Positions 18,361 to 26,591 of a DNA stretch of 64,000 bases are shown piece after piece; position 1 is the first letter of the stretch; the number at the start of each line of letters is the position of its first letter. Both the position numbers and the translations under genes were made by a program. Source of the DNA: Streptomyces tauricus (GTDB taxonomy: Bacteria > Actinomycetota > Actinomycetes > Streptomycetales > Streptomycetaceae); assembly GCF_014650955.1 (NCBI RefSeq), contig NZ_BMVY01000001.1, forward strand, positions 186,001 through 250,000, in the 5' to 3' direction. The notes beneath the pieces were generated by a model. It ran no database searches and had not been told where the DNA came from. It saw only the letters and a program-made list of their open reading frames with translations.

Positions 18361-19923
18361 TCAGCCGACCGCGGAGCGGGGCGTGGCGCCGTGCATGGAG
18401 CGGTGCGTGGCGCGGTGTGTGGTGGCGAGCGCCCGGTCCGCGGCGGCGGCCAGCGCGGCGTCGTCCCGGTCCGTGCCGACCCAGGCGATGTGGCCGTCGG
18501 GGCGGATCAGAGCGGCGCGCACCGCGGCCCAGGCGGCCTGGGGCCGGTCGAGGGTCCCGGTGAGTACGGTGAGCCCCGGGCGCGCCCGGTCCGCGAGGAC
18601 ACCTGCCCGGTGGCCGTTCTCCGGGCGGAGGCCTTGACCGGGTACGCCGTCCGTCAGGTCGAGGAGCAGATAGCCGTCCGCGCGCAACCGGCCGTGCAGG
18701 CCGCTTCCGGAGTCGGTGAAGGCCAGGTCGGGGGCGCGGCCGCCGGTGAGCGGGTGGGCCGTCACGTCCGGGGCCGGGTAGGCGACGGCGAGCGCGGTGA
18801 GGCGTTCGGCCAGGGCCCTGCCGAAGGCCGGCTGCGTGGCGATCATCCCGCTGAGGAACGACCGCAGATCGAGGCTCTCGGGGGTGAAGCCGGTCATCAG
18901 CGCGGTCTGCGCCCGGCTGTGCTCCATCAACTGGGCGCCGACAGGATGCCGCTCCGAGTGGTAGCTGTCGAGCAGACCGTCCGGGGCCCGGCCGCCGAGC
19001 GTCGCGGCGAGCTTCCAGCCGAGGTTGTGCGCGTCCTGGATGCCGACGTTCATGCCAACACCCCCGGTCGGGAAGTGCTGGTGGGCGGCGTCACCGGCGA
19101 GCAGGACCCGGCCGCGCCGGTACGCCGCGGCCAGCCGGGTGGCGTTGCCGAAACGGGAGAGCCACACGGGGTCGCGCATCCCGTAGTCCTCGCCCGTCAT
19201 GGCGACGACCTTGGTCCGCAGCTCCTCCAGGGTGAGGTCCGGCGGCGCCTGGGTGGTACGGCTGTCGGGGCTGATGCCGACGAGGCGATGACGCCCGCCG
19301 GGCAGCGGCGCGACCAGCAGCCCGCCCCGGGGCCCGAAGAGGCCGAACCCGGGGCGCGGCGGCCGGTCGAGAACGACGTCGCCGAGCCAGCCGAGGACCG
19401 TGGAGGGCGTGCCGGGGAAGTCGATGCCGGCGGCGGTGCGCACGGTACTGCGGGTGCCGTCGCACCCGACGAGGTACGCCGCCCGCAGCTCGTACGGCCC
19501 GTCCGTCCCCTGCACCTGTACGGTCACCGACCCCGCGTCCTCGGTGAACCCGCTGACGCGGTGCCCGCGCACGATCGTGGCGCCGAGCGCGAGCGCGTGC
19601 TCCTCCAGCAGCTCCTCGGTACGGGCCTGGGGCAGTGCGAGGGTGTACGGGAACGGGGTGTCCAGTTCGCTGAAGTCGAGCCGCTCGTCGAGCATGGCGA
19701 AATGCCCGTTCGGTATCCGCAGCCCTTCGGCGAGGAAGGGCTTGTGCACCCCGCGCGAGGCGAGGATCTCGATCGTCCGGGGATGGACGGTGAGCGCCTT
19801 GGAGCGCGGATCGACGTCGGGCCGCTCCTCGACGACGGTGACGGAGACCCCGCCCAGCCGCAGTTCGGCGGCCAGCCACAGCCCGACCGGACCGCCGCCC
19901 GCGATGACGACCTGCTGTTCCAT
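18361..19923 (-). CDS. FAD-dependent aromatic monooxygenase (PHBH / TetX-rifampicin monooxygenase type)
   Basis: 520 residues. The FAD-binding GxGxxG reads VVIAGGGPVGLWLAAELRLGG at residues 5-25. The DG motif is YLVGCDGTRSTVR, and the ribityl/GD motif is RGRVLLAGDAAHQHFPTGGVGMNVGIQDAHNLGWKLA. The C-terminal thioredoxin-like region of class A hydroxylases spans about 400-500. It uses NADPH and O2 to hydroxylate an aromatic or polyketide substrate. It faces a TetR gene with two TetO-like operators, the layout used for tetracycline- and rifampicin-inactivating enzymes; drug inactivation is a reasonable guess, not shown. RBS AGGAGG precedes the ATG. Confidence 0.9.
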   Translation of the reverse strand: MEQQVVIAGGGPVGLWLAAELRLGGVSVTVVEERPDVDPRSKALTVHPRTIEILASRGVHKPFLAEGLRIPNGHFAMLDERLDFSELDTPFPYTLALPQARTEELLEEHALALGATIVRGHRVSGFTEDAGSVTVQVQGTDGPYELRAAYLVGCDGTRSTVRTAAGIDFPGTPSTVLGWLGDVVLDRPPRPGFGLFGPRGGLLVAPLPGGRHRLVGISPDSRTTQAPPDLTLEELRTKVVAMTGEDYGMRDPVWLSRFGNATRLAAAYRRGRVLLAGDAAHQHFPTGGVGMNVGIQDAHNLGWKLAATLGGRAPDGLLDSYHSERHPVGAQLMEHSRAQTALMTGFTPESLDLRSFLSGMIATQPAFGRALAERLTALAVAYPAPDVTAHPLTGGRAPDLAFTDSGSGLHGRLRADGYLLLDLTDGVPGQGLRPENGHRAGVLADRARPGLTVLTGTLDRPQAAWAAVRAALIRPDGHIAWVGTDRDDAALAAAADRALATTHRATHRSMHGATPRSAVG

Positions 19924-19932
19924 GCATCCTCC

Positions 19933-19947
19933 TAGGTCACTGACCAA
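19933..19947. promoter_or_regulatory. TetR operator O1
   Basis: TAGGTCACTGACCAA contains the symmetric core GGTCA-C-TGACC, 10 bp before the monooxygenase start. It repeats almost exactly at 19967-19981. Confidence 0.78.
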
Positions 19948-19966
19948 TAGCGTGTCCGCAGTAAAC

Positions 19967-19981
19967 TAGGTCAATGACCAA
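19967..19981. promoter_or_regulatory. TetR operator O2 overlapping the TetR start codon
   Basis: TAGGTCAATGACCAA carries the same GGTCA-N-TGACC core as O1, 34 bp away, and includes the regulator's ATG. A -10-like TAAACT at 19962-19967 lies 6 nt before that ATG, so the transcript is probably leaderless and the repressor would block its own promoter. Confidence 0.78.
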
Positions 19982-20612
19982 GAGGCAAGCGAGTGAGGAC
20001 CGTGCCCCCCGGCTGGACCCCGCGACGGTGATCCGGGCCGCGCTGGAACTGCTGGACGAGAAGGGCCTGGACGCCCTGTCCACCCGGGCGGTGGCCGACC
20101 GGCTCGGCGTACGGATGAACACCGTGCTGTGGCACGTGAAGACCAAGGCCCGGATGCTGGAACTGATGGCGGACGCCGTCGTCGGCGAAGCCCCGCTGGA
20201 CGGACTTCCGGCCGACCCGGACGAACGCGTCCGCGAACTCGCCCGCCGGTACCGCCGCGCCCTGCTCGCCCACCGTGACGGCGCCGCACTCGTGGTCGGC
20301 ACGTACGCCGCCGAACGGCACACCCTGGCCTTCGCCGACGCGCTGGTGACCGCGCTGCTGGACGGCGGTCTCGACGACCGGGACGCCGCCTGGACCGCGT
20401 GGACGATCATCTATCTCGCCCTCGGCCTCACCCAGGAGGAACAGGCGGCGCCCGCCGGCCCTCTGAAGGACGGTCTGGCGAACGCGGTCTCCAGGACGGC
20501 CCACCCCGCCCTCCACCGCGTCCTGCACCACCTCGACGCTCAATCCTTCGACGAGCGCTTCGAGTTCGGGCTGTCCGCGATCATCGTGCGAGCGGGAGAC
20601 TCGACCCCATGA
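19974..20612 (+). CDS. TetR repressor of the flavin monooxygenase
   Basis: 212 residues. The HTH is RLDPATVIRAALELLDEKGLDALSTRAVADRLGVRMNTVLWHVKTKARMLELM; the VLWHVKTKARML recognition-helix region and the C-terminal half resemble the class of true tetracycline repressors (TetR_C). It is divergent from the FAD monooxygenase with twin 15-bp operators between the genes. Its stop overlaps the DinB start as ATGA, so those two genes are coupled. Ligand unknown; a polyketide-like drug is plausible from the family. Confidence 0.92.
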   Translation: MTKRQASEDRAPRLDPATVIRAALELLDEKGLDALSTRAVADRLGVRMNTVLWHVKTKARMLELMADAVVGEAPLDGLPADPDERVRELARRYRRALLAHRDGAALVVGTYAAERHTLAFADALVTALLDGGLDDRDAAWTAWTIIYLALGLTQEEQAAPAGPLKDGLANAVSRTAHPALHRVLHHLDAQSFDERFEFGLSAIIVRAGDSTP

Positions 20613-21226
20613 ACACATCGAATCCCGACGCAGGACACAGCGCCGATCCCAAGGCCGACCTGGTCTTCTACCTGCAGAACGCCCGCGACGCCCTGCTGTG
20701 GAAGCTCGAAGGGCTCTCGGAGTACGACGTCCGCCGCCCGTTGACGCCGACCGGAACCAACCTCCTGGGCCTGGTCAAACACGCGGCCGGGGTGGAGTTG
20801 GGCTATTTCGGCGACACCTTCGGACGGCCGTCCGGCGAGTCGCCGCCCTGGCTGGAGGACGGCGCCGAGGACAACGCGGACATGTGGGCCACCGCCGACG
20901 AGTCACGCGAGGACATCGTGGGCCTCTACCGCCGGGCCTGGGCCCACGCGGACGCGACGATCGACACGCTCGCGCTGGACACGGTCGGCCGGGTGCCGTG
21001 GTGGCCGAGCGAGCGGAACGAGGTGACCCTCCACCATGTCGTCGTACGCGTGATCGCCGACACGCACCGGCACGCCGGCCATGCCGACATCCTCCGTGAA
21101 CTCATGGACGGCTCGGTCGGGATGAACAAGAGCAACGACAGCATGGCGCCGGGCGATGCGGCGTGGTGGGAGGAGTACCGGAGCCGGCTGGAGCGCGCGG
21201 CCCAGGAGGCGGATCGCCGGGCATGA
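20609..21226 (+). CDS. DinB-family / DUF664 protein (putative thiol-dependent enzyme)
   Basis: 205 residues of the DinB four-helix bundle. VFYLQNARDALLWKLEGLSEYDVRRPLTPTGTNLLGLVKHAAGVELGYFGDTF carries the first metal-ligand His, and RVIADTHRHAGHADILRELMDG carries the HxxxH-like pair. The fold is used by mycothiol- and bacillithiol-dependent transferases. Coupled by a 4-nt overlap to the TetR gene, so it may belong to the same detoxification response. No specific substrate can be named. Confidence 0.88.
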   Translation: MNTSNPDAGHSADPKADLVFYLQNARDALLWKLEGLSEYDVRRPLTPTGTNLLGLVKHAAGVELGYFGDTFGRPSGESPPWLEDGAEDNADMWATADESREDIVGLYRRAWAHADATIDTLALDTVGRVPWWPSERNEVTLHHVVVRVIADTHRHAGHADILRELMDGSVGMNKSNDSMAPGDAAWWEEYRSRLERAAQEADRRA

Positions 21227-21287
21227 CGCAGCACGGTGCCGCTGTATCGCTGTATCGCCTTACCGGTGCCGGTGCCGGTGCCGGCGG

Positions 21288-22550
21288 TCAGCGGGGCGGG
21301 CCGTCGGTGTCCGGGCCCGGTACGGCGGCCTTCTCCTCCCGCATGCCCCACGGCGACCCGTACTCCGTGAGCAGGTCGAGGAACGGGCGGGGCGGCATGG
21401 CCTCGGGGCCGAGCACCCCGCTGCCGTGCCAGGCGCCGGACGCGATGAGTTCGAGGGCCGCCACGGGGTTGATCGCGGTCTGCCAGACCACGGCCTGGGA
21501 GCCGTACTCGCGCATCGACCACTGGTTGTCGACCACGTGGTAGAGGTAGACCTCCCGTGGCCGGCCGTCCCTGGTGCCCTTGACCCACGTACCGGCGCAC
21601 GTCCTGCCGTGCATGCGGTCGCCGAGGCCGGCCGGGTCGGGCAGACAGGCGGCGACCACGTCCCGCGGGGAGACCGCGACCCTGCCCCCGCCGCCGTCCA
21701 CGGTCACCGGCTCGGTACGGTCGAGGCCCAGCTTGTGCAGGGTCCGCAGGACGCCGATGAACTCGTCGCCGAGACCGTACTTGAAGGTGACCCGCCCGGC
21801 CTTCAACCACCGGGGGATCAGCAGCACTTCCTCGTGCTCGACATTGACGCACTCCACCGGACCGATGCCCGCGGGGAAGTCGAAGACCTCCGGCTCGCTG
21901 AAGGGCGCTGTGGTGAACCAGCCCCGGTCCGCCTCATAGACGACCGGCGGGTTGAGGCATTCCTCGATGGTCGTCCAGATGCTGAAGGACGGGGCGAAGT
22001 CGTAGCCGTCCACGACCAGGTTCGCTCCGTCGCGGACGCCGATCTCCTCGATCTCGTCGAAGAGGACGTCGGCGGCATAGCGGGCGAACACGTCCGACAG
22101 GCCCGGCTCCACCCCCATGCCGACCAGCGCGAGCCGGTCCGCCGCCTCCCACTCGGCGGACCGCGCGAACTGCGCGTCGCCCAGCTTGACGCCGCACTCC
22201 TCGTACGGACGTGTCGGATGCGGCCGGGACAGGGACATCGCCATGTCCAGGTAGTGGGCGCCATGGGCGAGCGCCGCGTCGAAGAGCGACAGCACGAAAC
22301 GCGGATCGGTGGCGTTGAGCAGGACATCGCAGCGGTGCTCGGCGAGGGCGGCCCGTACGCCGTCGGTGTCCGAGGCGTCGAGCCGCACCGCCGAGAACCG
22401 GCGCCCGTCCTCTCCGAGTGCCGCGACGGCCGACTCCGCCCGCGCGAGGTCGTAGTCGGCGACAGTCATGTGCTCGAAGAAGGGGCGACGGGCCGCGATC
22501 CTGGTGATCGCGGTGCCGACGCCCCCTGCTCCGACCAAGAGGACTCGCAT
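21288..22550 (-). CDS. Saccharopine dehydrogenase-family oxidoreductase
   Basis: 420 residues. The N-terminal Rossmann motif is MRVLLVGAGGVGTAITRIAA. The catalytic domain includes CDVLLNATDPRFVLSLFDAALAHGAHYLDMAMS and GMGVEPGLSDVFARYAADVLF, the pattern of saccharopine dehydrogenase/lysine 6-dehydrogenase/carboxynorspermidine-type enzymes. It should reduce or oxidise a C-N bond with NAD(P). The exact amino-acid or polyamine substrate is unknown. GGAG lies about 9 nt before the ATG at 22550. It follows SecDF by 75 bp on the same strand and may be read through from it. Confidence 0.88.
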   Translation of the reverse strand: MRVLLVGAGGVGTAITRIAARRPFFEHMTVADYDLARAESAVAALGEDGRRFSAVRLDASDTDGVRAALAEHRCDVLLNATDPRFVLSLFDAALAHGAHYLDMAMSLSRPHPTRPYEECGVKLGDAQFARSAEWEAADRLALVGMGVEPGLSDVFARYAADVLFDEIEEIGVRDGANLVVDGYDFAPSFSIWTTIEECLNPPVVYEADRGWFTTAPFSEPEVFDFPAGIGPVECVNVEHEEVLLIPRWLKAGRVTFKYGLGDEFIGVLRTLHKLGLDRTEPVTVDGGGGRVAVSPRDVVAACLPDPAGLGDRMHGRTCAGTWVKGTRDGRPREVYLYHVVDNQWSMREYGSQAVVWQTAINPVAALELIASGAWHGSGVLGPEAMPPRPFLDLLTEYGSPWGMREEKAAVPGPDTDGPPR

Positions 22551-22625
22551 GGTGCAGCACTCCTTCGTCCCGCCCGCCCGTTCAGTGGGCCGAGACGATA
22601 GCAGTGGCACCGCTCGGTCCTGCCC

Positions 22626-24971
22626 CTACCGCGAGCCCTGTTCCCGTTTCCGCTTCCGCGTGCCGGGCGGCGGGTTGCCGCGGGCGTGGAGTTCGATGGC
22701 CAGGGGTGCGGCCGTGAACATCGAGGAGTACGTGCCGACGACGATGCCGATGAGCAGGGCGAGCGCGAAGTCGGTCAGGGAGTCGCCGCCCAGCAGGGTG
22801 AGGGCGGCGAGGATGAACACGGCCCCCATACCGGTGTTGACGGTCCGGGGCAGGGTCTGCAGGATCGCCGTGTTGGTGAGGACCGGGAAGGGGATCCCCT
22901 TCCGTTTGCCGCCGGGGTCACCGGGGTCACCGGGGTCGCCGGGGATGCTGGGATCTCCGGGGCCGCCGGGGCCGCCGGGGCCGCCGGTCCGGTTGGCGGC
23001 CGACAGTTCCCTGATCCGGTCGAAGACGACGACGGAGTCGTTGACCGAGTACCCGATCACCGTCAGCAGCGCGGCGAGGAAGACTCCGTCGACCGGCTTG
23101 CCGAGCCAGGCGAAGACACCGACGAGGATCAGCGTGTCGTGGACCATGGCCGCGACCGCCGACGCCCCGAAAGCCCACCGGAAGCGGACCGCGAGATACA
23201 GCAGTTGCGCGGCCAGCGCCGAGGCGAGGGCGATGAGGGCTCCCCGCCGCAGTTCGTCCCCGAGGCTCGGGCCGATGAGCTCGTCGCGGATCTTCTCGGC
23301 ACCGCCCGCGAGCTCGCCGACCGCCCGGTCCACCTCCGCCGCCTCGGCGTTGGTCAGCTGACCGGTGCGTACGGTGAGATCACCGTCGCCGGAGGTCTGC
23401 ACGACGGCACGGGGCAGCCCCACGTCGGCCAGGGCGGCCCGCGCGCGGTCGACGTCGACCGGGGCGGAGGCGGCGTATTCCATGAGCCGTCCGCCGGTGA
23501 ACTCGACGCCGAAGTCCAGCCCCCGGACCGCGATGCCCGAGGTGGCCAGGACGAGGGCCACGGCGGACGCCGCCAGCCAGGTGCGCCCTCGCCGCATCAG
23601 GTCCGGGTCGCGGCGGGTGAGCCGGTCACGGACCTTCCCGGTGTCCGCGATCCCGGTGAGCCGGGGCCGGCGTCGTACGGAGCGCCGGGCGACCGCGTGG
23701 TCGGCGAGGGCGCGGGTGATGACCAGGGCGCTGACCATGGAGGCGAGTACGCCGATGCCCAGGGTGACGCCGAAGCCTCGCACCGGCCCGGAAGCGAGCA
23801 GGAAGAGCAGCCCGGCGGCGATGAGCGTCGTGATGTTGGAGTCGGCGATGGCGCTGAAGGCGTTCCGGAAGCCCGCGGTGAGAGCCGAACGCAGGCCCTT
23901 GCGGCGGACCGCGTACTCCTCACGGGCCCGTTCGAAGACGAGCACGTTGGCGTCGACGGCCATCCCGATGGCCAGGACGAACCCCGCGAGTCCCGGGAGG
24001 GTGAGGGTGGCGCCGAGCGCGGCCAGGGCGGCGTAGGAGATGACTCCGTAACAGGCCAGGGCAACGGCTGCGAGGGCACCGAGGAGCCGGTAGACGGCGA
24101 TGATGAACAGCGAGGTCAGCGCGGTGCCGATGATCGCGGCCCGGGCGCTGGCCTCGATGGCCGTGGCGCCCAGGGTGGGGCCGACGGTGCGCTGCTCGAC
24201 GGTCTCGACCGGTACCGGCAGGGCTCCGCCGTTGATGAGCAGGCCCAGTTCGCGGGCCTCCTCCCGGCTGAACGAACCGGTGATCTGGGTGGAGCCGCCG
24301 GCGATACCCGTACGACAGGCCACCGACGAGTTGACTTCGGGGGAGGAGATGACCTTGTCGTCCAGGACGATGGCGACGCGGCGGGCCGGGTCGCCGGCCG
24401 GGTGACAGGCGGCCTTGCCGGTCAGCTCGGCCCAGGCGTCGCCTCCCCTTCCCCTGAACTCGATGCCGACGAACCAGCCGGCCCCGGTCTGCGGGTCGAT
24501 ACGCGCCTCGGCACTGTCGACGTCCGCGCCGGTGAGGGCTGAGGGGCCGAGCCGCACGGGGCGCCCGGACTCGTCGGAGTCGACCGCACCGGAACCTGCG
24601 CCTGGCTCGGTTCCGGGATCCGTGTCGAGAACGGGGTGGAAGGTCAGTTGGGCGGTACGGCCGAGGACGTCGGCGGCTTCGCGGGGGTCCTGGACACCGG
24701 GCAGCTCGACGATGATCCGGTTGTCCCCGGAACGGGCGATGGTGGGCTCGGAGACGCCGAGCGCGTCGATGCGGTGGCGCAGTACCTCCAGTGTTCGGTC
24801 GGTGGCCTCGGAGTCGGCCTCGGCGGTGGGGGAGTCGCGGGTTTCCAGGACGATCTGGGTTCCGCCGCGCAGGTCGAGACCGAGGCGGACCGGGACGGTC
24901 AGGGTGATGTAGAGCGACAGGGCCAGAACGGCCAGGGCGAAGAACGCCCGCACGCGGACGGCGCGCGTCAA
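22626..24971 (-). CDS. secDF: Fused SecD-SecF protein-export subunit, second-copy type
   Basis: 781 residues, with SecD (1-450) and SecF (470-781) in one chain and twelve predicted spans. SecD hallmarks: LGLDLRGGTQIVLE, the P1 periplasmic domain, and GMAVDANVLVFERAREE with the proton-relay Asp. SecF hallmarks: LDFGVEFTGG and GYSVNDSVVVFDRIRE. SecDF uses the proton gradient to complete translocation. Streptomyces usually also have separate secD and secF next to yajC, so this is probably the extra fused copy. The start is a TTG at 24971 with GGAGG at 5 nt. A collagen-like Gly-Pro-rich insertion follows the DRIRE loop in SecF. Confidence 0.92.
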   Translation of the reverse strand: MTRAVRVRAFFALAVLALSLYITLTVPVRLGLDLRGGTQIVLETRDSPTAEADSEATDRTLEVLRHRIDALGVSEPTIARSGDNRIIVELPGVQDPREAADVLGRTAQLTFHPVLDTDPGTEPGAGSGAVDSDESGRPVRLGPSALTGADVDSAEARIDPQTGAGWFVGIEFRGRGGDAWAELTGKAACHPAGDPARRVAIVLDDKVISSPEVNSSVACRTGIAGGSTQITGSFSREEARELGLLINGGALPVPVETVEQRTVGPTLGATAIEASARAAIIGTALTSLFIIAVYRLLGALAAVALACYGVISYAALAALGATLTLPGLAGFVLAIGMAVDANVLVFERAREEYAVRRKGLRSALTAGFRNAFSAIADSNITTLIAAGLLFLLASGPVRGFGVTLGIGVLASMVSALVITRALADHAVARRSVRRRPRLTGIADTGKVRDRLTRRDPDLMRRGRTWLAASAVALVLATSGIAVRGLDFGVEFTGGRLMEYAASAPVDVDRARAALADVGLPRAVVQTSGDGDLTVRTGQLTNAEAAEVDRAVGELAGGAEKIRDELIGPSLGDELRRGALIALASALAAQLLYLAVRFRWAFGASAVAAMVHDTLILVGVFAWLGKPVDGVFLAALLTVIGYSVNDSVVVFDRIRELSAANRTGGPGGPGGPGDPSIPGDPGDPGDPGGKRKGIPFPVLTNTAILQTLPRTVNTGMGAVFILAALTLLGGDSLTDFALALLIGIVVGTYSSMFTAAPLAIELHARGNPPPGTRKRKREQGSR
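22912..22992. repeat. 9-bp repeat coding a collagen-like Gly-Pro insertion in SecDF
   Basis: Nine nonamers related to CCGGGGTCA / CCGGGGCCG run in frame, encoding GGPGGPGG and GDPGDPGDPGG on the minus strand. They sit between the DRIREL and KRKGIPFPV segments, a cytoplasmic loop of SecF where other SecF proteins have only a few residues. Confidence 0.85.
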
Positions 24972-24990
24972 GGGTGCCTCCAACAGGCAT

Positions 24991-25015
24991 ACCGCACCCG
25001 GTAAGGGGGTGCGGT
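24991..25015. other. Perfect hairpin upstream of secDF
   Basis: ACCGCACCC (24991-24999) pairs perfectly with GGGTGCGGT (25007-25015) around a 7-nt loop, 20 bp before the secDF TTG. It could terminate the upstream small-protein gene or be a 5' leader structure of secDF. Confidence 0.55.
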
Positions 25016-25034
25016 GGGGATCGACTGGGTGACG

Positions 25035-25547
<513 letters not shown>

Positions 25548-25575
25548 GACCTGCCCCCCTCCTCGTCTGACCGCG

Positions 25576-25587
25576 ACCGCATGCGGT
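25576..25587. promoter_or_regulatory. 12-bp palindrome upstream of the small secreted protein gene
   Basis: ACCGCATGCGGT is perfectly self-complementary and lies 29 bp before the start codon, a position suited to an operator. No regulator can be assigned. Confidence 0.4.
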
Positions 25588-25670
25588 ACGGCCGACAGAG
25601 AGCGGCCTTCAAGGACAACGCACGGGGAACGCACAAGGTTCGCGGGGACCGGCACGGATGAAGGAAGGAG

Positions 25671-25907
25671 TCAGGGCAGGGGAGCGCCCCTGTCGGGCTC
25701 GTCGTCCGGTACCCAGCGCAGCACATCCCCCGGCTGGCAGTCGAGCGTGCGGCAGATCGCGTCGAGGGTGGTGAACCGTACGGCCTTCGCGCGGCCGTTC
25801 TTCAGTACGGCGATATTGGCGGGCGTGATGCCGACGGCGGCGGCGAACTCACCGACCGACAGATTGTGCCTGGCGAGCTGGAGATCGAGGTCGACGATGA
25901 TCGCCAT
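25671..25907 (-). CDS. Cro/CI-type HTH regulator (YozG-like, XRE family)
   Basis: 78 residues forming a single HTH domain: LDLQLARHNLSVGEFAAAVGITPANIAVLKNGRAKAVRFTTLDAICRTLDCQPGDVLRW. This is the short XRE type normally encoded next to DUF2975 membrane proteins. The start overlaps the stop of the DUF2975 gene as TGATG, so the two are translationally coupled. It probably binds the ATCGAT-rich region upstream of the pair. Confidence 0.9.
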   Translation of the reverse strand: MAIIVDLDLQLARHNLSVGEFAAAVGITPANIAVLKNGRAKAVRFTTLDAICRTLDCQPGDVLRWVPDDEPDRGAPLP

Positions 25908-26404
25908 CAGACGACCCCGGCGATCTCGGTCTCCAGGTCCGTCGCCTTGCGCAGGAGGCCTCGCATGATGACGGTGAGCATCGCGAACGCCGCTCCCACG
26001 GCGACGGACATGACGGTGGCCCCCAGGACGCCGAGGAGTTCCATGCCGTCGTCCGGAGAGGGAATGTCACTCAGGAGGATGTGCAGGGAGACTCCGCCGG
26101 CCAGCAGGGTCGCCGCGACCGAGGACCCGATGACGATGTCGACCCAGCGGAAGGCCCGCGGCGAGAAGATCGCGTCACGCTGGACCATGTCGAGCAGCAT
26201 CCACACCGCGAAGAGAGCCACCTGGACGCAGGCGACGCCGATGATCGCCACCGTCACATAGGGCGTGGCGAACGGCGCGTAGGGCGGGAAGCGGTCCACC
26301 TCGTCGGCCGCCGTCGTCGGAATGACCACGATCTGCCCGAAGAGCCCGCCCGCGACCGTGGCAAGGATGCCGACCCGGAGCACGACGATGAAGAGCTGAT
26401 GCAT
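25907..26404 (-). CDS. DUF2975 integral membrane protein
   Basis: 165 residues with four hydrophobic spans at about 8-28, 48-70, 88-110 and 125-148. SPRAFRWVDIVIGSSVAATLLAGG matches the conserved DUF2975 segment. Function unknown; family members almost always pair with a short XRE regulator as here. The ATG at 26404 lies 6 nt behind a consensus-like -10 and has no Shine-Dalgarno, so the mRNA is expected to be leaderless. Confidence 0.85.
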   Translation of the reverse strand: MHQLFIVVLRVGILATVAGGLFGQIVVIPTTAADEVDRFPPYAPFATPYVTVAIIGVACVQVALFAVWMLLDMVQRDAIFSPRAFRWVDIVIGSSVAATLLAGGVSLHILLSDIPSPDDGMELLGVLGATVMSVAVGAAFAMLTVIMRGLLRKATDLETEIAGVV

Positions 26405-26406
26405 GT

Positions 26407-26444
26407 ATCGATTATCGATCGGTATCGATCGAAAATCAATCGAT
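26407..26444 (-). promoter_or_regulatory. Leaderless promoter with four ATCGAT boxes for the DUF2975-XRE pair
   Basis: On the minus strand TTGATT (26439-26434) and GATAAT (26416-26411) are separated by exactly 17 bp, an unusually good housekeeping promoter for this GC content. The hexamer ATCGAT occurs at 26407, 26414, 26424 and 26439, flanking and overlapping both elements. Autorepression by the XRE protein is the likely reading. Confidence 0.75.
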
Positions 26445-26591
26445 TCCTCGAACTTTGCGGAGTGACTGGTGACCGAGGGCCCCTTGTGGCGGGAGAGTCA
26501 AACGATCACGCTGCAAGGGCGGCCGGAACAACGGGCAGGGCCGGCCCACAGCACAGCCGGTCGCCCCGGCATGCCACCGACAGGAGCATTC

